A DNA stretch of 64,000 nucleotides from JAFEDN01 sp963712715. GTDB lineage: Bacteria > Pseudomonadota > Gammaproteobacteria > Coxiellales > Coxiellaceae. Location of the stretch: contig CAVQJI010000015.1 in the NCBI GenBank assembly GCA_963712715.1, positions 11,571 to 75,570 of the forward strand, read 5' to 3'. Below the pieces are notes generated by a model. That model worked only from the letters and a program-made list of their open reading frames with translations, did not search any database and was not told where the DNA came from. The first letter of the stretch is position 1. Each line of letters opens with the position of its first letter. A program made the position numbers and the translations under genes. Positions 28,485 through 38,757 of this stretch are shown here, piece after piece.

Positions 28485-29629
28485 CGGTTATCATCCAAAC
28501 GCACCCATAGTTTTAATGAAGCCAGATGCGGTAAAAATTGCGAATTTTCTGAATATTGACGTTGCATTTCCGGCCATTTTTCAGAGGTCACCGCATTGGG
28601 CGGCCAGCACACTTCGAGATAAATTTGACCATTGAAATAATGAATGCGTATGTCCTCTATTTGCTGATAACCCGGTAAATCCCGCCAATGTTGTTCTAGT
28701 TGGGCCATTATATCAGCGCGGTTGGGAAGCCCAAGGCTGGGTTTATTGGTTTCATCATTTTCAGGATCGATGTGCACGATGACGTCGGCAATCTGGGAAA
28801 ACGTTTGTGTCAGTTTTTCATGAATTTTTTCGCCGATATGATGTCCCTCGGAAACGCTGATAAACGTGTTGACGATAATATGTGAATCGACAAAAATATT
28901 ACCGCCATGAGAGCGGGTACGGAGTTGATGAATCGAAACCACGCCGGGAATCGATTGAATACATTTTTTAATAGCTGTCAAAGTAGATTCATCGACGCCG
29001 GTATCAATTAACTCCAGAATTCCCCGAGAAAATAGCTGAATGCCGGTTTTAATGATAATCAGCGCAATGATGCCAGCGCTGATAGTGTCTGCGTAAGGGA
29101 TCCCAAGAAGGCTGCCGATAGCGCTGATAACCACCAGTGCGGAGACCCATACGTCACTGCGGTTATGATAAGCATTGGTGATCAGCAAATTGGAGTGAAT
29201 TTTCTTGCCAATCTTTAAGGTGTATCGGTAGAGCCACTCTTTAATGCCCATGGATATTATCGCTGCGATAATAACGATTCCACCATGGATACGAGGTACT
29301 TTACCCTGCTGGACATGCCGGTAACTTTCATAAATAATCGAACCGCCCACAATCAGTAAGAAAATGGCGATAATCAATGCGGCCAGGGTTTCAATTCGTT
29401 GATGCCCATAAGGATGGTCTTTATCAGGCATTTTTCCGCCCAGTTTGGCGGCAATTAAAATGAGAGCATCACTAATCAAATCGCTGAGAGAATGAATGCC
29501 ATCAGCCAGTAAAGCATGCGAACGCGCAAAAAATCCCACGATTATTTTAAAAAAAGCCAGCAGGGTGTTAGTTGCGGCATTAACTATTGTCACCCGCCTG
29601 GCGGTTTGGTAACGTTGCGGGCCAGCCAT
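28481..29629 (-). CDS. Cation diffusion facilitator family transporter
   Basis: This is a 382-residue CDF metal/proton antiporter of the inner membrane. Six membrane segments are visible in the first 210 residues. The two metal-site helices carry HALLADGIHSLSDLISD (with Asp pairs) and NAYHNRSDVW. The cytoplasmic C-terminal domain follows (HQLRTRSHGGNIFVDSHI, HHIGEKIHEKL, DVIVHIDPE). An additional region of about 80 residues after that domain (QYSENSQFLPHLASLKLWVRL) makes it longer than FieF. The probable substrates are zinc, iron or manganese, which the sequence alone does not resolve. It is co-transcribed with sbcB. Confidence 0.88.
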   Translation of the reverse strand: MAGPQRYQTARRVTIVNAATNTLLAFFKIIVGFFARSHALLADGIHSLSDLISDALILIAAKLGGKMPDKDHPYGHQRIETLAALIIAIFLLIVGGSIIYESYRHVQQGKVPRIHGGIVIIAAIISMGIKEWLYRYTLKIGKKIHSNLLITNAYHNRSDVWVSALVVISAIGSLLGIPYADTISAGIIALIIIKTGIQLFSRGILELIDTGVDESTLTAIKKCIQSIPGVVSIHQLRTRSHGGNIFVDSHIIVNTFISVSEGHHIGEKIHEKLTQTFSQIADVIVHIDPENDETNKPSLGLPNRADIMAQLEQHWRDLPGYQQIEDIRIHYFNGQIYLEVCWPPNAVTSEKWPEMQRQYSENSQFLPHLASLKLWVRLDDNR

Positions 29630-29712
29630 AGCGCTCTCTCTTCAAAGCATACTTTAAAGCATACAGTTTACCATAAATCCCCCCATCTGTCCTAAGTTCT
29701 AAAAAAGTCTTT

Positions 29713-29797
29713 GTCATTGCGAACGCTAGTGAAGCAATCCAATACAGAGCGTTGTTCGAAGTACGAACTGGATTGCTTCACTAACGTTCGCAATGAC
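29713..29797. repeat. Dispersed 86-bp palindrome, copy 2
   Basis: The arms GTCATTGCGAACGCTAGTGA and the complement ending TTCGCAATGAC surround a centre with AGTACGAACTGG. It lies between the divergent CDF and glycosyltransferase genes, so it separates their promoters. Confidence 0.85.
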
Positions 29798-29840
29798 ACT
29801 ATATCTTGCAGCCCTTATGCTGATTGGTTATGATTGGAGC

Positions 29841-31241
29841 ATGTCAACGCTCAAGAATTATTGGTTCCCGGTTTTATGGTGCATCTCCATCGTTGCCTTT
29901 ATCAGTCTGTATTTTACTATTTTTTTACCCTATAACGGGGAAGAGGGTCAATATACCATTTCCGCATTGGAAATGGCCTATCGTCATTATTATTGGCAAC
30001 CGCTTTCTTATGGCTCTTTTTATTGGCGGCCACCCTTATATAATTGGATCATCATTGCAGTAATGCATTTAACTGGGGCGTCGCATATATTAGTGGCTGC
30101 GCGCATAGTCGCCGCTTCCGCTTCGCTCTTAACTGGCTTGATGCTGTGGTTTTTGGCTTTTCGAATATTCCGGCAAAAACTATTTGCAATTCTTTCAGTA
30201 GCTACGTTTTTTTCAGGAGATTTTTTATTTAGGCGCGGTTGGATCGCTTATTCGGATCCGTTATTCGCCCTGGCAACGTTTACTGCCATTAGTTTTATGT
30301 GGATAAGCTATAAAGAACAGCGTCCTATTTTTTGGCTGCCGGTGCCGTTGGCATTATTCGCCGGTATCTTAACCAAGGCTTTTACGGCTTATATTTTTTA
30401 TGGCACTGCATTATTGGTGATATGGCTGGCTGCGGATAATCGTCGTTATTTATTTAAACCAGCCAGTATCGCAGCGCATTTAACCGCCGTAATATTGCCG
30501 ATAATATGGTTTCAGTACGCTCCCAATTCTAATTTACACGCCATGTTTGGAGATATCTCCAAAACCGCCGCGGAGTTGACGCACGTTGGTATGTCTTATT
30601 TTAAAAAAGTTTTCACCATTCCTTTTGAATTAATATTTCGCTTTGCGCCCATTGACCTGTTAGCTTTTTATAGCTTATATCTGCAGAAAAAAAAGAAAGA
30701 CTTAATCGAAGCGTTGCCTGCGGTTGACTATGCATCCATCAAACTGCTGCTTTGGATTATTGTCTTAAGTATTTTGCCTTATTGGCTTTCGTCCGCAAAC
30801 TTTCCGATTCGGTATTTATTACCGTTAATGCCATTGGCGGCTTTGGTATTTTCTTATTGTATTTGGCGAGGCGGTGAGAAAATGCTGGTTCTCACTATTG
30901 TGGTTTTAATTGTGGAATTAGGCCTCAAATGTGTCTCCAGCTTTATTGGTTTGCCCTGGTTCGAAAAAATGAACTATCCGCAACAAGCCATCACTCATGA
31001 TATTATCCATCGAGTACAATCCAGCAATTTATATGCTGGTATTTTGGATAATCGCGTAGGCTTGAGCATTGGCTCCTCCATTGATTCTGCCCGGTGGCCA
31101 CAAGCGCCTTTGACATTGGCGCCCAACCCGCTAACCAAAGGTTGTGTAATCACCACGCACAGCGATTCCAAATGGGGAACTTTGCAACAAAATTACCGGG
31201 TGATAGATCACAATAATCTATATCTTTACTGCAGGCATTAG
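29841..31241 (+). CDS. ArnT/GT83-like membrane glycosyltransferase
   Basis: This is a 466-residue polytopic membrane protein with about 11 hydrophobic segments, of the dolichyl-phosphate-mannose/ArnT-like transferase group that moves a lipid-linked sugar to an envelope acceptor. The first periplasmic loop holds the expected acidic pair in LPYNGEEGQYTISALEMA followed by YWRPPLYNWIIIAVMH. GGxxR-like features of true ArnT are not obvious. ATG 29841 (MSTLKNYWFPV) was chosen because it follows GGAG. The longer frame would start inside the repeat at 29793. The exact sugar and acceptor are unknown, lipid A or another glycolipid being most likely. Confidence 0.75.
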   Translation: MSTLKNYWFPVLWCISIVAFISLYFTIFLPYNGEEGQYTISALEMAYRHYYWQPLSYGSFYWRPPLYNWIIIAVMHLTGASHILVAARIVAASASLLTGLMLWFLAFRIFRQKLFAILSVATFFSGDFLFRRGWIAYSDPLFALATFTAISFMWISYKEQRPIFWLPVPLALFAGILTKAFTAYIFYGTALLVIWLAADNRRYLFKPASIAAHLTAVILPIIWFQYAPNSNLHAMFGDISKTAAELTHVGMSYFKKVFTIPFELIFRFAPIDLLAFYSLYLQKKKKDLIEALPAVDYASIKLLLWIIVLSILPYWLSSANFPIRYLLPLMPLAALVFSYCIWRGGEKMLVLTIVVLIVELGLKCVSSFIGLPWFEKMNYPQQAITHDIIHRVQSSNLYAGILDNRVGLSIGSSIDSARWPQAPLTLAPNPLTKGCVITTHSDSKWGTLQQNYRVIDHNNLYLYCRH

Positions 31242-31275
31242 TACCGTTTCAATTTAGTTTTGACTGATTGAATTC

Positions 31276-31359
31276 GTCATTGCGAGCGTGAGCGAAGCAA
31301 TCCAGTTCAGACTTTGTAGAAACTCTGTACTGGATTGCTTCGCTCACGCTCGCAATGAC
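31276..31359. repeat. Dispersed 86-bp palindrome, copy 3
   Basis: The arms GTCATTGCGAGCGTGAGCGA and the complement ending CGCTCGCAATGAC surround a variable centre. This copy uses GTGAGC in place of GCCAGC, with a compensating change in the other arm, so the pairing is kept. It abuts the truncated 5' end of the transposase gene. Confidence 0.85.
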
Positions 31360-31383
31360 TATTCTTGCAACCGTCAGAATTAA

Positions 31384-32760
31384 ATTGAAAAGGTACACGA
31401 CCTGGTTTCAGATGCTTTACAGCAATCGATTCAAAAAGATGAGACAGATGATCGGACCTTAGGTAACAGCAAAAATTTAAATTATCGCTACAAAACATTA
31501 CGCCACGCTTTACGTTGCAATATTGCCAGACATTTAACCGGAGAATCCTATCGCTTATTTAGTCTGCGCTTAGCGGATAGCGCTTTATTTCAATGGTTCA
31601 CCGACATCAATGCGCTGGGTTCACGCAAGGCGATTTCAAAAAGCGCTCTGGAACGTTATGAGAAATATTTTGATGAACAGTTGATCGCTGACAGGATTCG
31701 GAATTGGATGTCTGAATTATCCGAAGAAAAGAAAGCGGTTAAGGCAGGATTAATAATTCCTGTAAGTTTTAAGCAAACATTCATGGATAGTACTTGTGTC
31801 AAGGCCAATATTCATTATCCGGTAGATTGGTTATTATTGCGAGACGCATCACGCAGTTTATTGAGCGCTATTAAAACGATACGTGCGCAGGGATTAAAGC
31901 ATCGAATGATTGAACCCTCATTATTGCTGAAAAAAATGAATAAAATGAGTATTCAGATGACTCATGCCCGCAGAAAGAAAGACAGCAAAAAAAGCCGAAA
32001 ATTTATTTTAAGGAAGATGAAGAAACTCAGTCATTGTATAGAAAAACATGCGGAAAGATATCGTCAGTTGCTTTTAAAGGAATGGCCAAAAACAGACTGG
32101 TCAGAAGCCCAAATGCAATGCGTGATTGGCCGCATTGATAATATATTAGAGCAATTGCCGGAAGCCATAAAACAGGCGCATGAACGTATTATTGGTGAAC
32201 GGCAAATTAAATCATCGAATAAAATATTAAGTTTATATGACAAAGAGGTTGCCGTGATTATTCGCGGTAAATCCGGAGCTGAAATTGAATTTGGTCAACG
32301 TTTATTGTTGACGGAGCAGGAAGATGGATTGATTATTGACTGGGAATTATTTGCAAAGGATTCACCATCAGATAGCGACCTGCTTCAACCTGCGCTAAAC
32401 CGTCTGACAGAAAATTATAATGATATTGGTTTCATCAGCACGGATCGCGCATTTTCTGCTGCCGCCAACGATCAATTTTTAAATTCAAAAAACATTTACA
32501 ATGCCATCTGTCCAAAGTCGCCCGCCCAATTACAGGAAAGATTAGCAGACCCGATTTTTTTATCATTACAAACAAGACGTGGGCAAACAGAAGCTCGTAT
32601 TGGTATTTACAAAAATGTATTCCTGGGAAAACCATTACGTACCCGAATCACTTTATACAAGCGCCATGCTATTAATTGGTGCGTCTTGACCCATAACCTT
32701 TGGGTATTGTCCAGAAAGGCAATTGCAGATGAACTATCGTTGCTGAAAAAAGCTGCTTAA
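31384..32760 (+). mobile_element. ISNCY-type transposase, 5' end missing
   Basis: This is an insertion-sequence transposase of about 458 readable residues. Recognisable blocks are EKVHDLVSDALQQSI at the first codons, NLNYRYKTLRHALR, MDSTCVKANIHYPVDWLLLRD (with the first acidic residue of a DDE set), AHERIIGERQI, ILSLYDKEVAVIIRGKSGAE, EQEDGLIIDWELF, FISTDRAFSAA and the final RRGQTEARIGIYKN. The frame is open from a TAA at 31381 but has no start codon before the HDLVSDAL block. The gene therefore appears truncated close to repeat copy 3, and the element is probably immobile. No clear terminal inverted repeats were found at 31360-31384 or after 32760. Confidence 0.72.
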
Positions 32761-33019
32761 GATTCACTTTATTTTCACTGAATTTAACTTGATAAAAATA
32801 ATTTCTGGGAAGGTGTTGCTTTAAAATCAGGTTTTTTTCGAAAAATTTTCGACTGGACAAAAAACTAAAATAACTGTTAGTAATTTTTGAGGGAATATTC
32901 CAGGCTGCAAAAAATATACACTACAAGCCAGAGGAAAATTATGCTAAATGGGACAGGCTCTAGCTATGTAGGTGGCTATATAGTACAATATCAGTACTGT
33001 TTCCATTAAGAGCATTATT
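32761..33019. promoter_or_regulatory. Upstream region of the SUF operon with a small palindrome
   Basis: This 259-bp gap holds the presumed promoter of the SUF operon. AGTAC (32982-32986) and GTACT (32994-32998) form an imperfect-spacer palindrome about 20 bp before the regulator gene. It overlaps TATAGTACAAT, which could serve as a -10 region. An Rrf2-type regulator encoded next door is a good candidate to bind here. A 22-codon frame from 32941 is seen but has no supporting features. Confidence 0.4.
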
Positions 33020-33463
33020 ATGATAAAAATCAGTAGGTTAGCTGATTACGGGTTAGTTATTCTGAATTTTTTGACTCGTGAACCCCAACAATATTATAGC
33101 GCTGCGGTATTGGCGGAACGAACAGGTATCGCCCTGCCCACTGTCAGTAAGGTACTCAAGTTACTCAACGACGCGGAGTTGATTACATCCAGCCGGGGGG
33201 TGAATGGCGGTTATTGCATGACTAAAGATCCTGGAGAACTCAACGTCGCGGAAGTCATTGCCGCGGTAGATGGCATGCCGGCCTTGACCGAATGCTGCCA
33301 CGCTAAAAATAACTGTATTCATGACACCCGCTGTGCATTACGCAGTAACTGGCAATTAATCAACCGGGTGATTATCGAGGCGTTAAGCCAATTCACCCTT
33401 GCGGATTTACAAAAGCCCTTGCCGTTCCCGCGACTACAAATCGGCGGAAATACCCGTGGCTAA
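33020..33463 (+). CDS. Rrf2-family SUF operon regulator
   Basis: This is a 147-residue winged-helix transcription factor of the Rrf2 family, in the group that heads SUF operons and senses Fe-S cluster status. The DNA-binding region (residues 1-60) reads MIKISRLADYGLVILNFLTR and ALPTVSKVLKLLNDAELITS. The cluster-binding loop has TECCHAKNNCIHDTRC with four Cys. Like IscR it would repress or tune the operon when loaded with a cluster. Its stop overlaps the GTG start of sufB by 8 bp, so it is co-transcribed and probably autoregulated. Confidence 0.9.
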   Translation: MIKISRLADYGLVILNFLTREPQQYYSAAVLAERTGIALPTVSKVLKLLNDAELITSSRGVNGGYCMTKDPGELNVAEVIAAVDGMPALTECCHAKNNCIHDTRCALRSNWQLINRVIIEALSQFTLADLQKPLPFPRLQIGGNTRG

Positions 33464-34903
33464 GGATCATTCATATTTAAACGAAGCCGTTAATAAAGCC
33501 TATCAGCATGGTTTTGTCACCGATATTGACGCAGACGAGCTGCCGCCAGGATTGAGCGAAGAGGTAATTTGCCATATTTCGCGGAAAAAGAGGAGCCGGA
33601 TTTTTTGTTGCAATGGCGATTACAGGCTTACCGTCACTGGTTGACTCTGCAGCCGCCGGAATGGCAGCATCTTCAAATCGCGCCAATCGATTTTCAAAGC
33701 ATCAGCTATTATTCTGCGCCAAAATCCAGCAAAAATGCGCCGAAAAGTTTAGAGGAAGTGGATCCCAAATTGTTGGAAACTTACGACCGGTTGGGTGTTC
33801 CCCTTCATGAGCGCGCTCGTTTGGCAGGCGTGGCGGTGGACGCGGTATTTGACAGTGTCTCGGTGGCCACTACCTTTAAAGAAAAACTGGCGGAAGCGGG
33901 TGTGATATTCTGCGCGTTTTCCGCGGCTGTCAAAAATCATCCGGAATTGGTGCAAAAATATTTAGGTTCGGTAGTCCCCTATCGGGATAATTTTTATGCG
34001 GCGTTAAATGCCGCGGTATTCAGCGACGGATCTTTTGTTTATATTCCCAAAGGCGTGCGTTGCCCCATGGAGCTTTCCACCTATTTTCGCATTAACAGCG
34101 CCAATACCGGTCAATTTGAACGGACGTTGATTATTGCTGACGATGACAGTTATGTGAGTTATTTAGAAGGTTGCACAGCGCCGATGCGCGACGAAAACCA
34201 ACTGCATGCTGCTGTCGTGGAGCTGGTGGCTTTGGATCGGGCGCAAATCAAATATTCCACCGTCCAAAACTGGTACCCTGGCGACGAGCAGGGACGCGGC
34301 GGTATATACAATTTTGTCACCAAGCGCGGAGTGTGCCGCGGTGTTAATTCCAAAATTTCCTGGACGCAGGTGGAAACCGGTTCTGCCATTACCTGGAAAT
34401 ACCCGAGCGTGGTATTGCAGGGTGATAGTTCTATTGGTGAATTTTATTCGGTAGCGCTAACGCGTCATTATCAGCAGGCTGACACGGGCACCAAAATGAT
34501 TCACCTCGGAAAAAACACGACCAGCACGATTGTCGCCAAGGGCATTGCCGCCGGACATGGTCAAAGCACTTACCGCGGATTAGTACGGGTTGCGCCGACT
34601 GCGAAAGCGGCGCGTAATTATAGTCAGTGTGATTCGTTGATGATTGGTGATTTATGCGGAGCGCATACTTACCCGTATATCGAAGTGAAAAATTCCGACT
34701 CGCAAGTAGCGCATGAAGCATCCACTTCGCGCATCGGTGAGGATCAATTATTTTATTGCCGCCAGCGTGGAATTTCCGCCGAAGACGCCGTATCGATGAT
34801 CGTCAACGGTTTTTGCAAAGAAGTATTTAAAGAATTACCCATGGAATTCGCAGTCGAAGCGCAAAAATTAATGGCCGTGAGCCTTGAAGGAGCCATAGGT
34901 TAA
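33456..34903 (+). CDS. sufB: Fe-S scaffold subunit SufB, one frameshift
   Basis: This is the scaffold subunit of the SufBCD complex, about 482 residues. It starts with GTG at 33456 (AKDHSYLNEAVNKAYQHGFV, TDIDADELPPGLSEE). The frame changes near 33585 after ISRKK and continues as EEPDFLLQWRLQAYRHWL. The beta-helix core follows, with YIPKGVRCPMELSTYFRIN, YLEGCTAPM (conserved Cys), GRGGIYNFVTKRG, and the C-terminal SRIGEDQLFYCRQRGISAED with the conserved Glu/Cys that receive sulfur. Apart from the single indel the sequence is complete, so a sequence error is the likelier explanation. Confidence 0.92.
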
Positions 34904-34918
34904 TACTCAAAGTTAAAT

Positions 34919-35005
34919 CGTCATTGCGAGCGCCAGCGAAGTAATCTAGTTCGTACTTCGGACAAAGCTCTGTACTGGATTGCTTCGCTAGCGCTCGCAA
35001 TGACG
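34919..35005. repeat. Dispersed 86-bp palindrome, copy 4, inside the SUF operon
   Basis: The arms CGTCATTGCGAGCGCCAGCG and the complement ending GCAATGACG are present. One arm carries extra changes (GTAATCTAG). It lies in the sufB-sufC gap. The sequence after it, GGGTTGAACCTAAAA, is the reverse complement of the flank that precedes copies 6 and 7, so the true element is longer than the palindrome. Confidence 0.85.
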
Positions 35006-35044
35006 GGTTGAACCTAAAATTATGAAATTGAGGAATTTGAAAAA

Positions 35045-35809
35045 ATGTTATCGATTCAAAATTTACATGCCGCGGTGAACGGAGTGGAGATACTGAAAGG
35101 TATCGATTTACAAATCAATGCCGGCGAAGTGCATGCGATTATGGGACCCAACGGTTCGGGTAAAAGTACGCTGGCGAACGTATTGTCGGGCCGTGCGGAA
35201 TATACCGTGACGGAAGGCAGCGTGGAATTTATGGGAAAATCTTTACTGACGTTAATGCCCGAAGAACGCGCTGCGGCAGGATTATTTCTGGCTTTTCAAT
35301 ATCCCGTTGAAATTCCCGGTGTTAACAATCTTTATTTTCTAAAAACCGCCTATAACAGCCTACGCAAACAACGTGGCGAATCGCCTCTCGATGCCTTCGA
35401 TTTTATGAAATTAGTGAAGGAAAAAATCGCCCTGTTAGAAATGGACGAAAAATTCCTGCATCGCTCAGTCAATGAAGGCTTTTCCGGCGGTGAAAAAAAG
35501 CGAAATGAAATTTTGCAAATGCTCATGCTTGCGCCGCGCCTCGCGATTTTAGATGAAACCGATTCCGGCCTGGATATTGACGCTTTGCAGATTGTTTCCA
35601 AGGGCGTTAATAGTCTGCGCAGCCCCGAACGCGCGGTGATCGTCGTTACGCACTATCAACGTTTACTTCGCTATATTGAACCCGATTATGTGCATGTTTT
35701 AGCAAAAGGGCAGATTTTAAAATCCGGCGATAAAACTCTGGCGCTTACTTTGGAAGAGCAGGGCTACCAGGAATTAGTTGCGGACGCGTCTTCGGAGAAA
35801 ACTTCATGA
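35045..35809 (+). CDS. sufC: Fe-S assembly ATPase SufC
   Basis: This is a 254-residue ABC-type ATPase that drives the SufBCD scaffold. Walker A is GPNGSGKST (residues about 35-43), the Q-loop is FQYPVEIPGVNN, the signature is FSGGEKKRNEI, Walker B is LAILDETDSGLDID and the switch His is in VTHYQRLL. These are diagnostic for SufC. The stop codon overlaps the likely sufD start (ATGA at 35806). The gene sits 39 bp after repeat copy 4. Confidence 0.95.
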   Translation: MLSIQNLHAAVNGVEILKGIDLQINAGEVHAIMGPNGSGKSTLANVLSGRAEYTVTEGSVEFMGKSLLTLMPEERAAAGLFLAFQYPVEIPGVNNLYFLKTAYNSLRKQRGESPLDAFDFMKLVKEKIALLEMDEKFLHRSVNEGFSGGEKKRNEILQMLMLAPRLAILDETDSGLDIDALQIVSKGVNSLRSPERAVIVVTHYQRLLRYIEPDYVHVLAKGQILKSGDKTLALTLEEQGYQELVADASSEKTS

Positions 35810-37095
35810 CCGGCAACCTCTCAGCGTGGACTGCGGATGCTGGCAATCAGCGCAGGCACAAATTCCTGCCCCATCGTGGTTAAATGAGTGGCGCGGCCAA
35901 CAATTGCAGCAATTTTTACAGCGCGGTTTTCCACAACGACGCGATGAAAGCTGGAAATATACTTCAGTCGCCGCACTGGTTGGACAGTCTTTCAGATTGC
36001 CGGAAATAGCTCTTCCTCATCCGGCCCTGGATCTATCCGCATATCGGGTCGCTGATACTTACCGGATGGTGTTTATCGATGGAGTGTTCAGTTCTCAATT
36101 TTCAGATTTTAACGATTTTCCTGAAAAAATTACGTTAACCAGCTGCACCGATGCCATGGCGCGATTTCCGCAAATTTATCAGGAGCGGGTAGCGGCATCC
36201 TCTTCATCGGCGTTATCAGTATTTCATTGGCTCAACGGCGCTTTGATGACTGACGGTTTGTTTTTATCCGTTCCTGACAATTGTGAATTGAGCAAGCCGG
36301 TGCATTTATTATATTTAACGACCAATTCGAGCAACGGTTCAACTATGCGCCATCCCCGCCATATCATTCACCTCGGGGCCCAAAGCCGCGCCGCGGTTCT
36401 GGAAGAATATTGTGGATTGGATGGGAGTCATTATTTCAATAATATTATGACAAAAATAACGGTGAGTCAGAATGCACAGCTGGACTATTTTAAATTACAA
36501 CGGGAAAACTACCGATGCTTTTCATATCGCCAATACCTGCGTTGATCAAAGCCGCGATAGCCTCATCCGCGCTTTTCATATCGCTTTGGGCGGTCAACTC
36601 AATCGCGAAGACCTGAATGTGGCTTTAAATGAAGCTGGCGCTCAATGTGAGTTATCGGGTTATTATTATCCGCGGGCAAGACAGCATATCGATTTCCATA
36701 CTCGCATTGATCATCATCGTGCGCACACAAACAGTCAGCAATATTATAAAGGTATGATTGCCTCGCAGGGACGCGCTGTTTTTAATGGTAAAATTATCGT
36801 GCATCCAAAGGCCCAGCACATTACCGCCAGGCAGGAAAATCATAATTTATTACTGGAGGATTCCGCGGAAATAGATACTAAACCAGAACTGGAAGTATTT
36901 GCCGATAACGTTCAATGCACACACGCCGCTACCGTGGGTAATCTGGATGCGAATGCACTGTTTTATTTACGCAGCCGTGGAATTCCCGAAGAATTAGCAC
37001 GACATTTATTGATGCGCGGGTTTGCAGAGGAAATACTTGATCTGTTGCCTTCACCACAGATCGCTCAATACCTGCAAACGGTTATGGGAGAGTGA
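35806..37095 (+). CDS. sufD: Fe-S assembly protein SufD, two frameshifts
   Basis: This is the partner of SufB in the scaffold complex, about 429 residues. The overlapping ATGA at 35806 gives MTGNLSAW. A shift near 35835 leads to QIPAPSWLNEWRGQQLQQFL and RRDESWKYTSV. A second shift near 36510 follows LDYFKLQREN and continues with DAFHIANTCVDQSRDSLIRA and GQLNREDLNVAL. The conserved C-terminal pattern THAATVGNLDANALFYLRSRG is intact. The alternative start at TTG 35778 would overlap sufC by 32 bp and lacks family similarity. Function in vivo would need both indels to be errors. Confidence 0.88.
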
Positions 37096-37099
37096 AGAA

Positions 37100-38311
37100 A
37101 TGCACAGGGCGGAATTTCCAATTTTACAACAAAAAATCGCCGGTAAACCGCTGGTTTATTTAGACAGTGCGGGTAGTGCGCAAAAACCACAAGTCGTCCT
37201 CGACTCCATCCAGAATTATTACCAGCAGAACAATGCCAATGTTCACCGTGGCGTGCATACGCTGAGTGAACGGGCGACTGACGCATATGAAACGGCGCGA
37301 CAAACAGTGCGGCATTTCTTAAATGCACCGAAGCCTCATGAAATTATTTTTACGCGCGGCGCCACAGAGTCCATTAATTTGGTGGCCAGTAGTTTGGGTG
37401 GATTGATATTGCGTCCGGGAGACGAAATGGTTATTTCCACACTGGAGCACCATGCCAATATTGTACCGTGGCAGGTAGTGTGCGAGAAAACCGGGGCGCA
37501 ATTACGGGTGATTTCCCTGCTGGATGACGGTAGTTTAGATCTGCGGGAATACGCTGCTTTGTTAACCGGGCGGACTCGTTTAGTGGCCCTGTCACATATT
37601 TCGCATGTTTTGGGAACTGTTAATCCAGTTAAAAAAATGATTGCGATGGCGCATCAACACCAAATTCCAGTGCTGGTGGACGGTGCACAGGCGGCGGCGC
37701 ATGTACCGGTGGACGTGCAAGACCTGGATTGTGATTTTTACGCTTTTTCCGGCCATAAACTCTATGGTCCTACGGGTATCGGCGTTTTATACGGAAAGTC
37801 ATCATGGCTGGAAAAAATGCCGCCTTATCAAACCGGCGGAGGCATGATCCGGCGGGTCAGTTTTAAGAAAACCGAATATGCGGATTTGCCGGCAAAATTT
37901 GAAGCGGGCACTCCGCATATCGCTGGAGCGGTGGGATTAACCGCGGCGATAAAATTTATCGAACAGACTGGTTTTGCAGAAATTATTAAACATGAACAGG
38001 TTTTGACAACTGATGCATTGCAAAAATTACGGGAAATTCAGGGCGTGACAATATTAAATGCGCCAGAAAACCAGGCTGGTGTGATGTCATTTGTGATGTC
38101 ACGGGCGCATCCGCACGATATCGCCACTATTTTAAATAGCGACGGCATCGCCGTGCGCGCGGGGCATCATTGCGCAATGCCGCTGATGGAACGTTTACAG
38201 GTTCCAGCGACAGTACGGGTTTCTTTGGGGTTATACAACAATACTCATGATATCGATTGTCTGATAGCCTCTTTAAAAAAAGTGATTGAAATTTTTCACG
38301 GAGAGGTTTGA
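37100..38311 (+). CDS. sufS: Cysteine desulfurase SufS
   Basis: This is a 403-residue pyridoxal-phosphate enzyme that releases sulfur from cysteine for cluster assembly. ATG 37100 (MHRAEFPILQQKIAGKPLVY) starts 4 bp after sufD. Visible motifs are NVHRGVHTLSERATDAYE, FTRGATESINLVA, HHANIVPWQ, the cofactor Asp in VLVDGAQAAAH, the Schiff-base Lys in AFSGHKLYGPTG, and the active Cys in IAVRAGHHCAMPLM. The length is normal. The stop overlaps the next gene by one base (TGATG). Confidence 0.94.
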   Translation: MHRAEFPILQQKIAGKPLVYLDSAGSAQKPQVVLDSIQNYYQQNNANVHRGVHTLSERATDAYETARQTVRHFLNAPKPHEIIFTRGATESINLVASSLGGLILRPGDEMVISTLEHHANIVPWQVVCEKTGAQLRVISLLDDGSLDLREYAALLTGRTRLVALSHISHVLGTVNPVKKMIAMAHQHQIPVLVDGAQAAAHVPVDVQDLDCDFYAFSGHKLYGPTGIGVLYGKSSWLEKMPPYQTGGGMIRRVSFKKTEYADLPAKFEAGTPHIAGAVGLTAAIKFIEQTGFAEIIKHEQVLTTDALQKLREIQGVTILNAPENQAGVMSFVMSRAHPHDIATILNSDGIAVRAGHHCAMPLMERLQVPATVRVSLGLYNNTHDIDCLIASLKKVIEIFHGEV

Positions 38312-38757
38312 TGGCGGATTTACGGGAGTTATACCAGGAACTGATTATCGACCATAGCCGCTCGCCGCGGAATTTTGGTAAATTAGAACCGGCGGACTTC
38401 ACGCACGAAGGATTTAATCCATTGTGTGGTGATAAAATTATTATTTATTTGCGAAAAACTGCCGATAAAATCGCGTCCATAAAATTTGAAGGCTGTGGTT
38501 GTGCGATTTCCATGGCTTCCGCATCCCTGATGACCGAAGCTTTACAGGGAAAAAACCAGGCTGAAATAGAAGCTTTATTTGCGAATTTTCATGCTTTGGT
38601 GACCACCGGTGCGCCTTTGAATGAAAGCGCCCAGCTAGAAAAGCTCTGCGTATTGGCCGGTGTTTCCGAGTTTCCCATGCGGGTCAAATGCGCAACGTTA
38701 GCATGGCATACCGCTTTGGCGGCGTTAAATAATGAAAATAATGAGGAGAAAACATGA
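38311..38757 (+). CDS. sufU: SufU-type iron-sulfur scaffold/sulfurtransfer protein
   Basis: This is a 148-residue NifU-N domain protein. The three conserved Cys are in NPLCGDKI, GCGCAIS and VKCATLAWH, with an Asp after the first. The insertion between the second and third Cys relative to IscU marks SufU, which binds zinc and accepts sulfur from SufS. ATG 38311 follows GGAGAGG. A TTG at 38308 is less likely. SufU in place of SufE next to sufS is the arrangement of Firmicutes and some Proteobacteria. Confidence 0.9.
   Translation: MADLRELYQELIIDHSRSPRNFGKLEPADFTHEGFNPLCGDKIIIYLRKTADKIASIKFEGCGCAISMASASLMTEALQGKNQAEIEALFANFHALVTTGAPLNESAQLEKLCVLAGVSEFPMRVKCATLAWHTALAALNNENNEEKT

Noticed and set aside
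29793..29840. Upstream start for the glycosyltransferase
   Set aside because: It lies in repeat copy 2 and has no ribosome site; ATG 29841 follows GGAG.
35778..35805. TTG 35778 as the sufD start
   Set aside because: It would give a non-family N-terminus and a 32-bp overlap; the ATGA overlap at 35806 is typical and only needs a nearby indel.
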